A stretch of DNA of 64,000 nucleotides, taken from Burkholderia latens. Lineage in GTDB: Bacteria; Pseudomonadota; Gammaproteobacteria; Burkholderiales; Burkholderiaceae. Within the stretch, counting starts at the first letter, position 1. The number at the start of each line of letters is the position of its first letter. The notes under the pieces were generated by a model that did not search any database, was not told where the DNA came from, and was given only the letters and a program-made list of their open reading frames with translations. This document shows positions 52,317 through 61,178 of the stretch, one piece after another. The DNA is taken from the NCBI RefSeq assembly GCF_902499045.1, contig NZ_CABVPL010000006.1, positions 124,001-188,000 of the forward strand. Direction: 5' to 3'. The position numbers were made by a program, and so were the translations under genes.

Positions 52317-52973
52317 TCAGGCCGCGGCCTTGCGCGTCGCGTCGATCAGCGGCACGCCGGTCAGCTTCTGCAGTTCGTCGAACGACAGGTCGGTGAAGAT
52401 CTCGCTCACCGCAAGGCCGTCGGACGTCACGTCGAGCACCGCGAGATCCGTATAGATGCGGCTCACGCATTGCACGCCGGTGACCGGATACGAGCACTGC
52501 GCGACGATCTTGCTCTCGCCCTGCTTCGTCAGGTGCTCCATCATCACGAACACCTGCTTCGCGCCGATCGCGAGATCCATCGCGCCGCCGACCGCCGGAA
52601 TCGCGTCGGGCGCGCCCGTATGCCAGTTCGCGAGGTCGCCGTTCGCCGACACCTGGAACGCGCCGAGCACGCAGTAGTCGAGGTGGCCGCCACGCATCAT
52701 CGCGAACGAATCCGAGTGGTGAAAGTACGCGCCGCCCGTCAGCAGCGTCACGTGCTGCTTGCCGGCGTTGATCAGCTCGTCGTCTTCCTCGCCGGGCGCG
52801 GGCGCCGGGCCCATGCCGAGCAAGCCGTTTTCGCTGTGCAGGAAGATTTCCTTGCTCGGGTCGAGATGGTTCGCCACCAGCGTCGGCACGCCGATGCCGA
52901 GGTTCACGTACGCGCCTTCGGGAATGTCCTGGGCGACGCGCTTGGCCATTTCATCGCGGGTCAGTCGTTTCAT
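52317..52973 (-). CDS. pcaJ: 3-oxoadipate CoA-transferase beta subunit
   Basis: 218 aa from the ATG at 52973 (GGAGG upstream). Family I CoA-transferase beta chain: YVNLGIGVPTLVANHL, catalytic Glu in LHSENGLLGMG (about 49), and GGHLDYCVLGAFQVS. With PcaI it moves CoA from succinyl-CoA to 3-oxoadipate. Same order and spacing as in other proteobacterial pcaIJ pairs. Confidence 0.94.
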   Translation of the reverse strand: MKRLTRDEMAKRVAQDIPEGAYVNLGIGVPTLVANHLDPSKEIFLHSENGLLGMGPAPAPGEEDDELINAGKQHVTLLTGGAYFHHSDSFAMMRGGHLDYCVLGAFQVSANGDLANWHTGAPDAIPAVGGAMDLAIGAKQVFVMMEHLTKQGESKIVAQCSYPVTGVQCVSRIYTDLAVLDVTSDGLAVSEIFTDLSFDELQKLTGVPLIDATRKAAA

Positions 52974-52992
52974 GTCGATTTCCTCCAGGCGG

Positions 52993-53709
52993 TCAGGCGG
53001 CTTGCGATGCGGCGTGTTCGGCGGCCAGCTCGGCCGCATGCGCGGCCTGCGGCACTTCGACGACGCGCTGCACGAAAATGCCCGGCGTCACGATGTGTTC
53101 CGGATTCAGCGCGCCGAGCGGCACGACTTCCGACACCTGCACGATCGCGACCTTCGCGGCGCTCGCCATGATCGGCCCGAAGTTGCGCGCCGTCTTGCGA
53201 TAGACCAGGTTGCCCCAGCGATCGCCCTTGTACGCCTTCACCAGCGCGAAATCGGCGTGGATCGGCGTCTCGAACACATACGGCTTGCCGTCGATCACAC
53301 GCGTTTCCTTGCCTTCCGCGAGCTTGGTGCCGTAGCCCGTCGGCGTGAAGAAGCCGCCGATGCCGGCGCCCGCCGCGCGGATCCGCTCCGCGAGGTTGCC
53401 CTGCGGCACGAGTTCCAGCTCGATTTCGCCCGCGCGGTACAGCGCATCGAACACCTGCGAGTCGCTCTGGCGCGGGAACGAGCAGATGATCTTGCGCACC
53501 CGCTTCGCCTTGAGCAGCGCCGCGAGGCCCGTCTCGCCGTTGCCCGCGTTGTTGTTGACGATCGTCAGGCCGCGCGCGCCCTGCTCGATCAGCGCGTCGA
53601 TCAGCTCGGACGGCATGCCCGCCGTGCCGAAGCCGCCGATCATGATGGTCGCGCCGTCGTGGACGTCCGCGACCGCCGATTGAAGCGATTCGAAAATCTT
53701 GTTGACCAT
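52993..53709 (-). CDS. pcaI: 3-oxoadipate CoA-transferase alpha subunit
   Basis: 238 aa. TIMIGGFGTAGMPSELIDALIEQ holds the CoA-binding glycine motif; GGFFTPTGYGTKLAEGKE and DFALVKAYKGDRWGNLVYRKTARNFGP follow, all typical of alpha chains. First gene of the pcaIJBDC operon; its promoter region carries PcaR-like boxes at 53811-53844. Confidence 0.95.
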   Translation of the reverse strand: MVNKIFESLQSAVADVHDGATIMIGGFGTAGMPSELIDALIEQGARGLTIVNNNAGNGETGLAALLKAKRVRKIICSFPRQSDSQVFDALYRAGEIELELVPQGNLAERIRAAGAGIGGFFTPTGYGTKLAEGKETRVIDGKPYVFETPIHADFALVKAYKGDRWGNLVYRKTARNFGPIMASAAKVAIVQVSEVVPLGALNPEHIVTPGIFVQRVVEVPQAAHAAELAAEHAASQAA

Positions 53710-53810
53710 GTCTCTTCCTGATACGAACCCGCGGCACGATGCGCGGCCTGTCGAGGGGACACGCGCGTGTGGCGTGCCGCGCCGGAAGGCCGTCGTCGAC
53801 CTTCGGTTTT

Positions 53811-53844
53811 GTTCACTATTCGAACCTAGATTCGATTAGCGAAC
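53811..53844 (-). promoter_or_regulatory. paired PcaR-like boxes before pcaI
   Basis: On the minus strand two related 15-mers adjoin: GTTCGCTAATCGAAT and GTTCGAATAGTGAAC. They resemble the GTTCGATAATCGCAC site of the IclR-type regulator PcaR. A third copy (GTTCGAATAATGGAAC) lies before pobA. The boxes are 100-135 bp upstream of pcaI and just beyond the pobA stop. Confidence 0.6.
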
Positions 53845-53854
53845 GATGGGCCGA

Positions 53855-55087
53855 TCATAGAGTCGCGCACAGCGCGTTGTCAAGGCGGGATCCCTCGGGG
53901 GGCAGCTGGTCGTCGAACGGCAGACCGACGTAGTTTTCGGCCAGCGACTGCGCGGCGGCCCGCGAGCGCGTCACGTATTTCAGCTCGGCGAACTTCAGGC
54001 GATTGACGAACGGCGAGTCGTCCGGCGACGCATGCAGCATGTTCGTCATGAAGTACGAGAAGTGCTCGGCGCGCCATACGCGTTCGAGGCAGGTCGCCGA
54101 ATAGCGCTCGAGCGGTGTGGCATCGCCGTTGCGGTAGCGCGCGCCGAGCGCGCGGGACAGCGCGCGGACGTCGGCCACCGCCAAGTTCATTCCCTTCGCG
54201 CCGGTCGGCGGCACGATGTGCGCGGCGTCGCCGGCCAGGAACAGGCGGCCGTACTGCATCGTCTCGGATACGAAGCTGCGCATCGGCGTCACGCTCTTCT
54301 GCGTGATCCGGCCCTCGGTCGGCGTCCAGCCGGTGTCGTTCGAGAAGCGCGTGTGCAGTTCGTCCCAGATCCGCGCGTCGGACCATTCGGCGAGGTCTTC
54401 GTCGGGCTTGCACTGCAGATACAGGCGCGTGACGGTCGGCGAGCGCATCGAGAACAGCGCGAAACCGTTGTCGTGATGCGCATAGACGAGCTCGTCGAGC
54501 GACGGCGCCGCGTCGGCGAGGATGCCGAGCCACGCGAACGGGTAGACGCGCTCGAACGTCTTCAGCCGTTCGGCGGGAATCGTCTGCCGCGCGATCCCGT
54601 GGAAGCCGTCGCACCCGGCGATGTAGTCGCAGTCGATGCGGTCCGCACGGCCGTCCGCGTGCTTGAACGTGACGAACGGATGCTCGCTGTCGACATCGTG
54701 CAGCGCGACGTCGGCGACTTCGAAGTGCATCTGGTGGCCATGCGCGTCGCCGGCCGCGATCAGGTCGCGCACGACCTCATGCTGGCTGTAGACCGTGATC
54801 GCGCGCCCGCCGGTGAGCGCGCTCAGGTCGATGCGATGCCGCTGCCCGGAGAACAGCAGCTCGATGCCGTGGTGTTCGAGCCCTTCGCGACGCATCCGGT
54901 CGCCGAGGCCGGCTTCGTTCAGCGTATCGACCGTGCCCTGCTCGAGCACGCCGGCACGGATCCGGTTCTCGCAGTATTCGCGCGAACGCGCTTCGACGAG
55001 GATGGAATCGATGCCTTGCAGGCGCAGCAGATGGGACAGCAGAAGCCCGGACGGACCGGCGCCGATGATCGCGACTTGGGTGCGCAT
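53855..55087 (-). CDS. pobA: 4-hydroxybenzoate 3-monooxygenase
   Basis: 410 aa from the ATG at 55087 (GGAG 8 bases upstream). Class A flavin hydroxylase: VAIIGAGPSGLLLSHLL (FAD), RIRAGVLEQGTVDTL (PobA-specific), the CDYIAGCDGFHGIAR DG motif and LAGDAAHIVPPTGAKGMNLAVADV (GD motif). It converts 4-hydroxybenzoate to protocatechuate with NADPH and oxygen, feeding the pca genes downstream. It is divergent from a LysR gene, with a PcaR-like box in the gap. Confidence 0.96.
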   Translation of the reverse strand: MRTQVAIIGAGPSGLLLSHLLRLQGIDSILVEARSREYCENRIRAGVLEQGTVDTLNEAGLGDRMRREGLEHHGIELLFSGQRHRIDLSALTGGRAITVYSQHEVVRDLIAAGDAHGHQMHFEVADVALHDVDSEHPFVTFKHADGRADRIDCDYIAGCDGFHGIARQTIPAERLKTFERVYPFAWLGILADAAPSLDELVYAHHDNGFALFSMRSPTVTRLYLQCKPDEDLAEWSDARIWDELHTRFSNDTGWTPTEGRITQKSVTPMRSFVSETMQYGRLFLAGDAAHIVPPTGAKGMNLAVADVRALSRALGARYRNGDATPLERYSATCLERVWRAEHFSYFMTNMLHASPDDSPFVNRLKFAELKYVTRSRAAAQSLAENYVGLPFDDQLPPEGSRLDNALCATL

Positions 55088-55107
55088 TGTTCGTCTCCAG
55101 AACATTG

Positions 55108-55123
55108 GTTCGAATAATGGAAC
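55108..55123. promoter_or_regulatory. PcaR-like box in the pobA-LysR gap
   Basis: GTTCGAATAATGGAAC (55108-55123), a near copy of the boxes before pcaI with GTTC/GAAC ends. It is 21 bp before the pobA start. It suggests that the pobA and pca promoters share one regulator, in addition to the divergent LysR protein. Confidence 0.55.
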
Positions 55124-55202
55124 ACATTTGAGCGCTTTCCCGACTATGCGGCAATGCGATTCAGGAGATATGTTGTATACGTTTTGAAGATACTGGCCCG
55201 CG

Positions 55203-56129
55203 ATGGACGCGCTCGATCTGAACCTGATTCCCTACCTCGTCGCCCTCGACGACACGCGCAACGTGAGCCGCGCGGGCGACCTGCTCGGCGTGAGCCAGCC
55301 GCGCGTGAGCACGGCGCTCGGCCGCCTGCGCGAGTACTTCGGCGATCCGCTGTTCGTGCGCACGTCGCGCGGGATGGAACCGACGCCGCGCGCGCTCGCG
55401 CTGCTGCCGGCCGCCCGCGACGCGCTCGCGCAGATCGAGCGCGGCCTCGTCGCGCCGCACGATTTCGACCCGGCCGCGAGCGCGCATACCTTCTCGATCG
55501 CGCTGTCGGACGTCGGCGAGATCGTGTTCCTGCCGAAGCTGCTGCAGGCGTTCGCGACGCATGCGCCGCACGCGAACCTGCGTTCGGTCTCGCTCGCGCA
55601 CGACGAAGTCGGCCGCGGCCTCGAAGCCGGCTCGATCGATCTCGCGGTCGGCTACTTCCCCGATCTGGACGGCAACAACTTTTTCCAGCAGCGTCTGTTC
55701 ACGCACCGGTTCGTCTGCCTGATGCGGCGCGGCCATCCGCTCGAACAGGCGCGCCCGTTTACGGCCGAGCAGTTCCTGTCGTGCGGGCACGCGGTGGTGC
55801 GCGCCGAGGGACGCAGCCAGGAGGTGCTCGAGAAATATCTCGCGAAGCAGCGCATGCACCGGCGCGCGGTGCTCGAAACGCCGCACTTCATGAGCTTGCC
55901 GTTCATCCTGAGCCGCACGGACCTGATCGCGACGGTGCCGCATGCGATCGGCTATGCGTACGCGGCCGAACACGCGTTCATCGTGCCGGTCGAGCCGCCG
56001 CTGCCGCTGCCGCGCTTCGACCTGAAGCAGCACTGGCATCGCAAGTTCCACAACGATCCGCGCACCGCGTGGCTGCGCGGGGTCGTCGCGTCGCTGTTCA
56101 ACGACGAACAGGACGAATGGCCGAAATGA
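55203..56129 (+). CDS. LysR family regulator, divergent from pobA (PobR-like)
   Basis: 308 aa. N-terminal winged helix (NVSRAGDLLGVSQPRVSTALGRLREYFGDPLFVRTSRGMEPT) with the helix-turn-helix at about 20-40, and a periplasmic-binding-protein-like effector domain (about 95-290). Divergence from pobA over 115 bp makes it the likely 4-hydroxybenzoate-responsive activator. PobR proteins of other genera belong to AraC, IclR or LysR families, so I leave the symbol blank. Confidence 0.88.
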   Translation: MDALDLNLIPYLVALDDTRNVSRAGDLLGVSQPRVSTALGRLREYFGDPLFVRTSRGMEPTPRALALLPAARDALAQIERGLVAPHDFDPAASAHTFSIALSDVGEIVFLPKLLQAFATHAPHANLRSVSLAHDEVGRGLEAGSIDLAVGYFPDLDGNNFFQQRLFTHRFVCLMRRGHPLEQARPFTAEQFLSCGHAVVRAEGRSQEVLEKYLAKQRMHRRAVLETPHFMSLPFILSRTDLIATVPHAIGYAYAAEHAFIVPVEPPLPLPRFDLKQHWHRKFHNDPRTAWLRGVVASLFNDEQDEWPK

Positions 56130-56252
56130 ATGCGGCCGAGCGGCAGGTGAACGGCAGCCGGGCGGCCGGCCGCACGCACGAGCCGCGAAAGCATGAAACA
56201 ATGGCCGGATATCCGCGCCGCCGCTGGCGGCCGCATTCGATGGAGCGACTAG

Positions 56253-56882
56253 ATGGGTAAAAAAAACGCGCGGCCCGAGCCGGCCGCATCCCGGCCGAGC
56301 CGGCAGGAAGCCGAGGATGCCGTTCGCGTGCTGCTGCGCTGGGCCGGCGACGATCCGAACCGTGAAGGGCTGCTCGACACGCCGGCGCGCGTCGTGCGCG
56401 CATACGAAGAGTTCTTCGCCGGCTATGCGCTGGAACCGCGCGACATCCTCGCGCGCACGTTCAGCGAAGTCGACGGCTACGACGAGATGATCGTGCTGAA
56501 GGACATCCGCTTCGAGAGCTATTGCGAGCACCACATGGTGCCGATCATCGGCCGCGCGCACGTCGCGTATCTGCCGAACCATCGCGTCGTCGGCATTTCG
56601 AAGCTCGCGCGCCTCGTCGACGCATTCGCGAAGCGCCTGCAGATCCAGGAAAAGATGACCGTGCAAATCGCCGACACGCTGTTCGACGTGCTGCAGCCGA
56701 AGGGCGTCGGCGTGATTCTCGAAGCCGCGCACCAGTGCATTTCGACGCGCGGCGTGCACAAGCCGGGCGTCGAGATGGTCACGTCACGCATGCTCGGCAC
56801 GTTCCGCACCGATCCGTCGACGCGGCGCGAATTCCTGTCGATCGTCGCGAATCCTTCTTCAGTCAACCTGACGAATACGTAA
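56253..56882 (+). CDS. folE: GTP cyclohydrolase I
   Basis: 209 aa. Zinc site CEHHMVP (Cys/His about 91-94) and the second Cys in [13 protein letters not shown] (about 162), and substrate-binding residues in [14 protein letters not shown]. It makes dihydroneopterin triphosphate from GTP. GGAG lies 7 bases before the ATG. The stop overlaps the next gene's start (TAATG). Confidence 0.95.
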   Translation: MGKKNARPEPAASRPSRQEAEDAVRVLLRWAGDDPNREGLLDTPARVVRAYEEFFAGYALEPRDILARTFSEVDGYDEMIVLKDIRFESYCEHHMVPIIGRAHVAYLPNHRVVGISKLARLVDAFAKRLQIQEKMTVQIADTLFDVLQPKGVGVILEAAHQCISTRGVHKPGVEMVTSRMLGTFRTDPSTRREFLSIVANPSSVNLTNT

Positions 56883-57685
56883 TGCAGTCCACGAAGCAAA
56901 CGGCGAACGCGCCGGTCGTGCTCGTGACCGGCGCCGCGCGCCGGGCCGGCCGCGCGTTCGCCGAGTATTTCGCCGCGCATGGCTATCGCACCGCGGTGCA
57001 CTACGATCGTTCGGCCGATGGCGCGCACGCGGCGGCCCGCGCGATCGCCGAGCGCGGGCACGACGCGGCCGCGCTGCGGGCCGATCTGTCGGATGCCGCG
57101 CAGATCACCGCGCTGATCGATGACGTGTATGCGCGCTTCGGCCGCCTCGACGTGCTGGTCAACAACGCGTCGGTGTTCTGGCAGGACCATTTCCCGAGCT
57201 TCGACCTGGCGGCGTTCGACCACGCGTGGGCCGTGAACTGCCGCGCGCCGATCCTGCTCACGCGGGCATTCTACGAACGGGCACGCGCGGCCGGCACGCA
57301 GGGCGTCGTCGTGAACGTGGTCGACCAGAAGATCAAGGAAAACTTCCACCGCGACCACTTCAGCTACACGGTCGCGAAGGCCGCGCTCGGCAATCTCACG
57401 CAGATGCTCGCGCTGTCGTCCGCGCCGGTGCTGCGCGTGAACGCGGTGTTCCCCGGGCTGATGCTGCCGAGCGACGACCAGACGCAGGCCGACTTCGAAC
57501 ACGCAAGCCGCGCGTCGACGCCCCTCGCGCGCATCGCCGGCCCCGACGATGTCGCGAGCGCGATCCTGCTGCTGACGGGCAGCGCGTACAACGGCGTGGA
57601 TTTCGTCGTCGATGCGGGGCAGAACCTGATTCGCGTCGACCAGGACGTGCTGTACAAGCACCGGTCGCCGGGCGGCAAGCACTGA
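56882..57685 (+). CDS. SDR family oxidoreductase, pteridine-reductase-like (FolM/PTR1-like)
   Basis: 267 aa short-chain dehydrogenase. VLVTGAARRAGRAFAEYFAAHG with GxxRRxGxxxA rather than GxxxGIG is typical of PTR1/FolM proteins; LVNNASVFWQ and catalytic FSYTVAKAAL (Tyr-Lys) follow. Coupled to folE by a one-base overlap, so it most likely reduces dihydropterin (dihydromonapterin or dihydrobiopterin) to the tetrahydro form, as cofactor for aromatic-ring hydroxylation. Confidence 0.88.
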   Translation: MQSTKQTANAPVVLVTGAARRAGRAFAEYFAAHGYRTAVHYDRSADGAHAAARAIAERGHDAAALRADLSDAAQITALIDDVYARFGRLDVLVNNASVFWQDHFPSFDLAAFDHAWAVNCRAPILLTRAFYERARAAGTQGVVVNVVDQKIKENFHRDHFSYTVAKAALGNLTQMLALSSAPVLRVNAVFPGLMLPSDDQTQADFEHASRASTPLARIAGPDDVASAILLLTGSAYNGVDFVVDAGQNLIRVDQDVLYKHRSPGGKH

Positions 57686-57782
57686 CGGATCGGCCATCGA
57701 TGCGCGGCGCGGGCGGCCGCCTTCGTGACCCGGTGCGGCGGTGCGGCGAGATCGCGTCGCACAGGGCATACCGCGCACGCTG

Positions 57783-57804
57783 CGCGGCCGCCGCTTCGGC
57801 CGCG
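57783..57804. terminator. hairpin between convergent genes
   Basis: CGCGGCCG (57783-57790), CCGCTT, CGGCCGCG (57797-57804), perfect 8-bp arms, just beyond the end of the serine acetyltransferase gene and 100 bases after the SDR stop. No T-run; bidirectional candidate. Confidence 0.45.
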
Positions 57805-57807
57805 TCG

Positions 57808-58728
57808 TTACGGCTTTTCGGCGCTGCCGCCTTCGCGGACCTTGCCCTGCGCGACGCTCGTGCCGGGCGGCACGCTGTGCGTGAGCCACACGTTGCCGCC
57901 GATCACCGAGCCGCGCCCGATCGTCACGCGCCCGAGGATCGTCGCACCCGCGTAGATCACGACGTCGTCCTCGACGATCGGATGGCGTGCATTGCCCTTG
58001 ACCAGCGCGCCGTCGCCATCGGCCGGGAAGCTCTTCGCGCCGAGCGTGACGGCCTGATACACGCGCACGCGCTCGCCGATGATCGCGGTTTCGCCGATCA
58101 CGACGCCCGTACCGTGGTCGATGAAGAAGCTCGGGCCGATCTGCGCGCCCGGGTGGATGTCGATGCCGGTGGCCGAGTGCGCGATTTCATTGATGAAGCG
58201 AGCCAGCAGCGGCACACCGAGCCGGTGCAACGCGTGCGCGAGCCGGTGGTGCATCATCGCGAGCACGCCCGGATAGCACAGCAGGATCTCGGTGATGTGC
58301 TGCGCGGCCGGGTCGCCCGCATACGCGGCCTGAATGTCGCTCACCAGCAGCGCGCGAATCGACGGCAACTGCCGGCCGAATTCGCGCGCGATCTCGAACG
58401 CGCGTTCGTCGAGCTCCGCGAACGGCGTGTCCGCGTGCTCGGGCAGGAACGGCAGCGCACGGCGAATCTGTTCGGACAGGATCCGCAGCGTGCTTTCGAG
58501 GGTATGACCGACGTAATAGTCGACGCTTTCGTCGGTCAGATCCGGCGCGCCGTAATGCGTCGGAAACATCGACGCGCGCAGGCCGGTGACGATCTTGCAG
58601 ATCGCGTCGCGCGACGGCAGCTCGCGGATGCCGCGCGGGTGACGCGTGCGATGGAGTTCCTCGCGCGATTCGCGCAAGCCGGCGACGATTTCTTCGAGGC
58701 CCCACTGACGGGCGGGTGATGTCGACAT
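57808..58728 (-). CDS. serine O-acetyltransferase, EpsC-type
   Basis: 306 aa, longer than CysE (about 270 aa). The helical N-terminal domain (about 1-190) contains LLCYPGVLAMMHHRLAHALHRLG. The left-handed beta-helix begins with IDIHPGAQIGPSFFIDHGTGVVIGE and ends LGRVTIGRGSVIGGNVWLTHSVPPG. EpsC-type proteins acetylate serine for cysteine synthesis or act in exopolysaccharide clusters; no cysK or polysaccharide gene is near. Single gene. Confidence 0.87.
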   Translation of the reverse strand: MSTSPARQWGLEEIVAGLRESREELHRTRHPRGIRELPSRDAICKIVTGLRASMFPTHYGAPDLTDESVDYYVGHTLESTLRILSEQIRRALPFLPEHADTPFAELDERAFEIAREFGRQLPSIRALLVSDIQAAYAGDPAAQHITEILLCYPGVLAMMHHRLAHALHRLGVPLLARFINEIAHSATGIDIHPGAQIGPSFFIDHGTGVVIGETAIIGERVRVYQAVTLGAKSFPADGDGALVKGNARHPIVEDDVVIYAGATILGRVTIGRGSVIGGNVWLTHSVPPGTSVAQGKVREGGSAEKP

Positions 58729-58866
58729 ATGCCAATGCAGGCAGCCGCGCTCGATCGCACGGCCGCTAATAAAGTGACGGGTTCCGCAAGATTACCGCGT
58801 TTTCGTCCGGCAGCGGCACGCCCGGGGGATCGGCCGGACGGCCGAGCCCGCCGTTGCGCGACGGCG

Positions 58867-59100
58867 TCAGATCGTGATGCTGCTCGCGTCGATCCAGCGC
58901 ACGGCCCAGTCCCGCGCGTGCGCGATCGCGTCGCCTTCGTCGTTGAACTGGAGCTCGGTCGGGAAAAAGCGGTTCGCGACGAGTTCCCCGTCGCTCGATC
59001 GGGAGATCACGACGTAGGGTTTGAACGAACCGTCGCTGGCGCGCGCGGGCGCGCAATTCAATAGATATCCGCGGTGCGTGAAGGCAGTAGTCGCTTGCAT
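58867..59100 (-). CDS. small conserved hypothetical protein
   Basis: 77 aa with a GAGGTGG site before the ATG. Mixed alpha/beta with YVVISRSSDGELVANRFFPTELQFND and AHARDWAVRWID, like a compact beta-sheet protein common in Burkholderia. Function unknown. No signal peptide. A 140-bp gap separates it from the EpsC-type gene. Confidence 0.7.
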   Translation of the reverse strand: MQATTAFTHRGYLLNCAPARASDGSFKPYVVISRSSDGELVANRFFPTELQFNDEGDAIAHARDWAVRWIDASSITI

Positions 59101-59379
59101 GAATCCGCCACCTCTAGTCCCTTGCTTTGTTGTTCGCTACCCGTCTTTAAGGGTGCTGCGGCGCCCCGGCGCGGGCGGAGGCGGCGAGACTGCATCCCCT
59201 GTCGCCGCTTCGCAGGAAAAGAATCATACTCTGTAGAAAACGGGTGTTCTAGCTGAAATAAATCATGACAAATCAGCGCGCGTCGCGCGACGGCGGCGAC
59301 GCCCCGCGCGCCGTTTTCCCGTGGTGCCCGGAACGGGATTTGCTTCGATCCGGAGCGCTTCGCCGCCAGGAGAGCCGTG

Positions 59380-59790
59380 ATGGAAACGTCAGCTCACGCG
59401 CGCGCCACGCGCCCGCGCAGCATCGAACTGGACAACGACGACACGCACGACAGCACCGTCGACACCGACGGCAAGAACCGCGAGGCCGCGCGTCTCGCGA
59501 GCGGCCGCGTGTTCTCGCCGGACCAGATCACGCGCAGCAACGCGTCGCTCGTCAACGCGATGCCCGAGGCCGGCGACGGTTTCGCCGGCTTCGACAGCCG
59601 CCCCGGCGGCAATCATCCGGCGTTCGCGTTGCGGGCCGGGTACATGGTGATCGAGAAGGGGTTCGACGCGCCGCCGCAGGCGGCCGACGCGCTGTTCGGC
59701 CCCGTTCACCGGATGCACGGCAGCGCGTACTGGCCGGCCCACGGACGCCGCCCGGAGCGCGTGATCGAAATCACCGCTGTGCCGAGATAG
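59380..59790 (+). CDS. DUF3005-type hypothetical protein
   Basis: 136 aa from the ATG at 59380 (AGGAG 7 bases upstream; a GTG one codon earlier is possible). Hydrophilic N-terminal half with a DNDDTHDSTVDTDGKNREAA block, then SLVNAMPEAGDGFAGFDSRPGGNHPAFALRAGY. It resembles the Burkholderiaceae-restricted DUF3005 family. No known role. Confidence 0.65.
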   Translation: METSAHARATRPRSIELDNDDTHDSTVDTDGKNREAARLASGRVFSPDQITRSNASLVNAMPEAGDGFAGFDSRPGGNHPAFALRAGYMVIEKGFDAPPQAADALFGPVHRMHGSAYWPAHGRRPERVIEITAVPR

Positions 59791-60457
59791 CTCGCGCGGC
59801 GTTTGAATCGGGCGTTCGATTGCTCGGGGGATCGAAGAAGCCGGCGGGCGGTCGCGCGAACGCGCGTGTACGCGCGAGCTCGTCGGGCGGCCGGTCCGCA
59901 TGCGGGCGTTCGGCCGTATCGGCGCGGGGACCGATATCGGCGCCGGTTCCCGCGCGGCAATCGACGTGACGCAACATCGGACATCGCATTCCGAACGGCT
60001 TCGATGCAGCGGCGTTGATCGACGTCACGTCCTCGCGATGCGGTTGCGATTCAATGGAGGCGACGGGCGCGGGTCGTCATGCGATCGTCGATAAGCATCC
60101 GTGTCACGCTTGCGAGGCTCGAACACGTTCGCAAACCGTGCCGTCGCGCGACGCGCAAGCGCAGTAGCCGATGCGAATCGAGATATCGGCTCGACGCGCG
60201 CCGCGCCCGGCGCGATTCCGCGGTGCAGGTGGCGGACACGATCGTCACACGCGCTGGCGGTCCCGCGTGTTGATCGCGTGCTGCACAGCATGCACGCGTG
60301 CATCGCCCGCGATCGCCGCAACGACTGAAGCGCCGCGATCGCGTCGACCGGTGCGTCGCTGCAGAGTCCGTGCCGTTGGTTTACTCTGCCTCGCAGTAAT
60401 GCATGGCCCGCCCGGCCATTCGGCCGACTTTCGTTCAACCCGCCACACGGAGACACC
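59791..60457. other. 667-bp region without a convincing gene
   Basis: Open frames here are Arg-rich and lack Burkholderia codon preference or ribosome-binding sites. The last 100 bases hold the uspA promoter; a GTTTACTCTGCC stretch at about 60379 is the most AT-rich part. I see no FNR box with both half-sites. A small RNA gene cannot be excluded. Confidence 0.4.
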
Positions 60458-60925
60458 ATGTACAAGCGCATTCTGGTTGCCATTGACGGCAGCGACACGT
60501 CGCGCCACGCGTTCGATGCGGCGCTCGCGCTCGCGAAGGAGCACGGCGCGGAACTGCAACCGTTCTACGTCGTCGAGAACGCCGCGATCTATTACAACGT
60601 GCCGGGCTACGATCCGTCCGTGCTGCGCGACCAGCTCGTCGCGCAGGGCAATGCGCTCGCGGCCGATTTCACGAAGCTGATGCAGGCGGCCGGCGTAAAC
60701 GGCAAGACGGTGATGAGCGAGGCATCGTCGATCAACGACGTGTCGACGCTGATCCTCGACGGCGCGAAGGCATTCGGCGCCGATCTGCTGGTGCTCGGCA
60801 CGCACGGCCGCCGCGGCTTCCGCCGGCTCGTGCTCGGCAGCATCGCCGAACAGTGCGTGCGGCATGCAACGCTGCCCGTGCTGCTGATTCCGGCCGCCGC
60901 GCACGCGGACGAGCAGGAAGGCTGA
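60458..60925 (+). CDS. universal stress protein UspA family
   Basis: 155 aa. N-terminal YKRILVAIDGSDTSRHAFDAALALA and the C-terminal ATP-binding motif GTHGRRGFRRLVLGSIAE (G-2x-G-9x-G-S) place it in the ATP-binding MJ0577-like group. It lies 253 bp upstream of an FNR-type regulator in the same direction; Usp genes are common members of anaerobic or low-oxygen regulons in Burkholderia. Confidence 0.92.
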   Translation: MYKRILVAIDGSDTSRHAFDAALALAKEHGAELQPFYVVENAAIYYNVPGYDPSVLRDQLVAQGNALAADFTKLMQAAGVNGKTVMSEASSINDVSTLILDGAKAFGADLLVLGTHGRRGFRRLVLGSIAEQCVRHATLPVLLIPAAAHADEQEG

Positions 60926-60950
60926 GCGGCAGCAGCGGCCGCAGCCCGGC

Positions 60951-60985
60951 GCGGTGCGGCGCGGTGCGGTGCGGTGCGGTGCGGT
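60951..60985. repeat. seven tandem copies of GCGGT (one variant)
   Basis: A 5-bp unit repeated seven times (second unit GCGGC), non-coding, 26 bases after the uspA stop. Possible slippage-prone tract. Confidence 0.8.
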
Positions 60986-61178
60986 GCCACGTCATGCCGT
61001 GCCGTGCGGCGCCTGCCGCCGGTGCGGTCCGGTGCGAGGCGGCGCGCACGCACGCTTGCCTGCCGCACGTGGTTGCGCTTCGCGCGGCATGCGCGCGGGG
61101 TCGCGACGTTTTGTCACCCGACAGCCGTAACATGCGGTGGGACAATGATTCCGTCGATTCAACGCCGGAGTAACGATC

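Noticed and set aside
60951-60985. GCGGT tandem tract as a CRISPR-like array
   Set aside because: Units are 5 bp with no spacers; a simple repeat.
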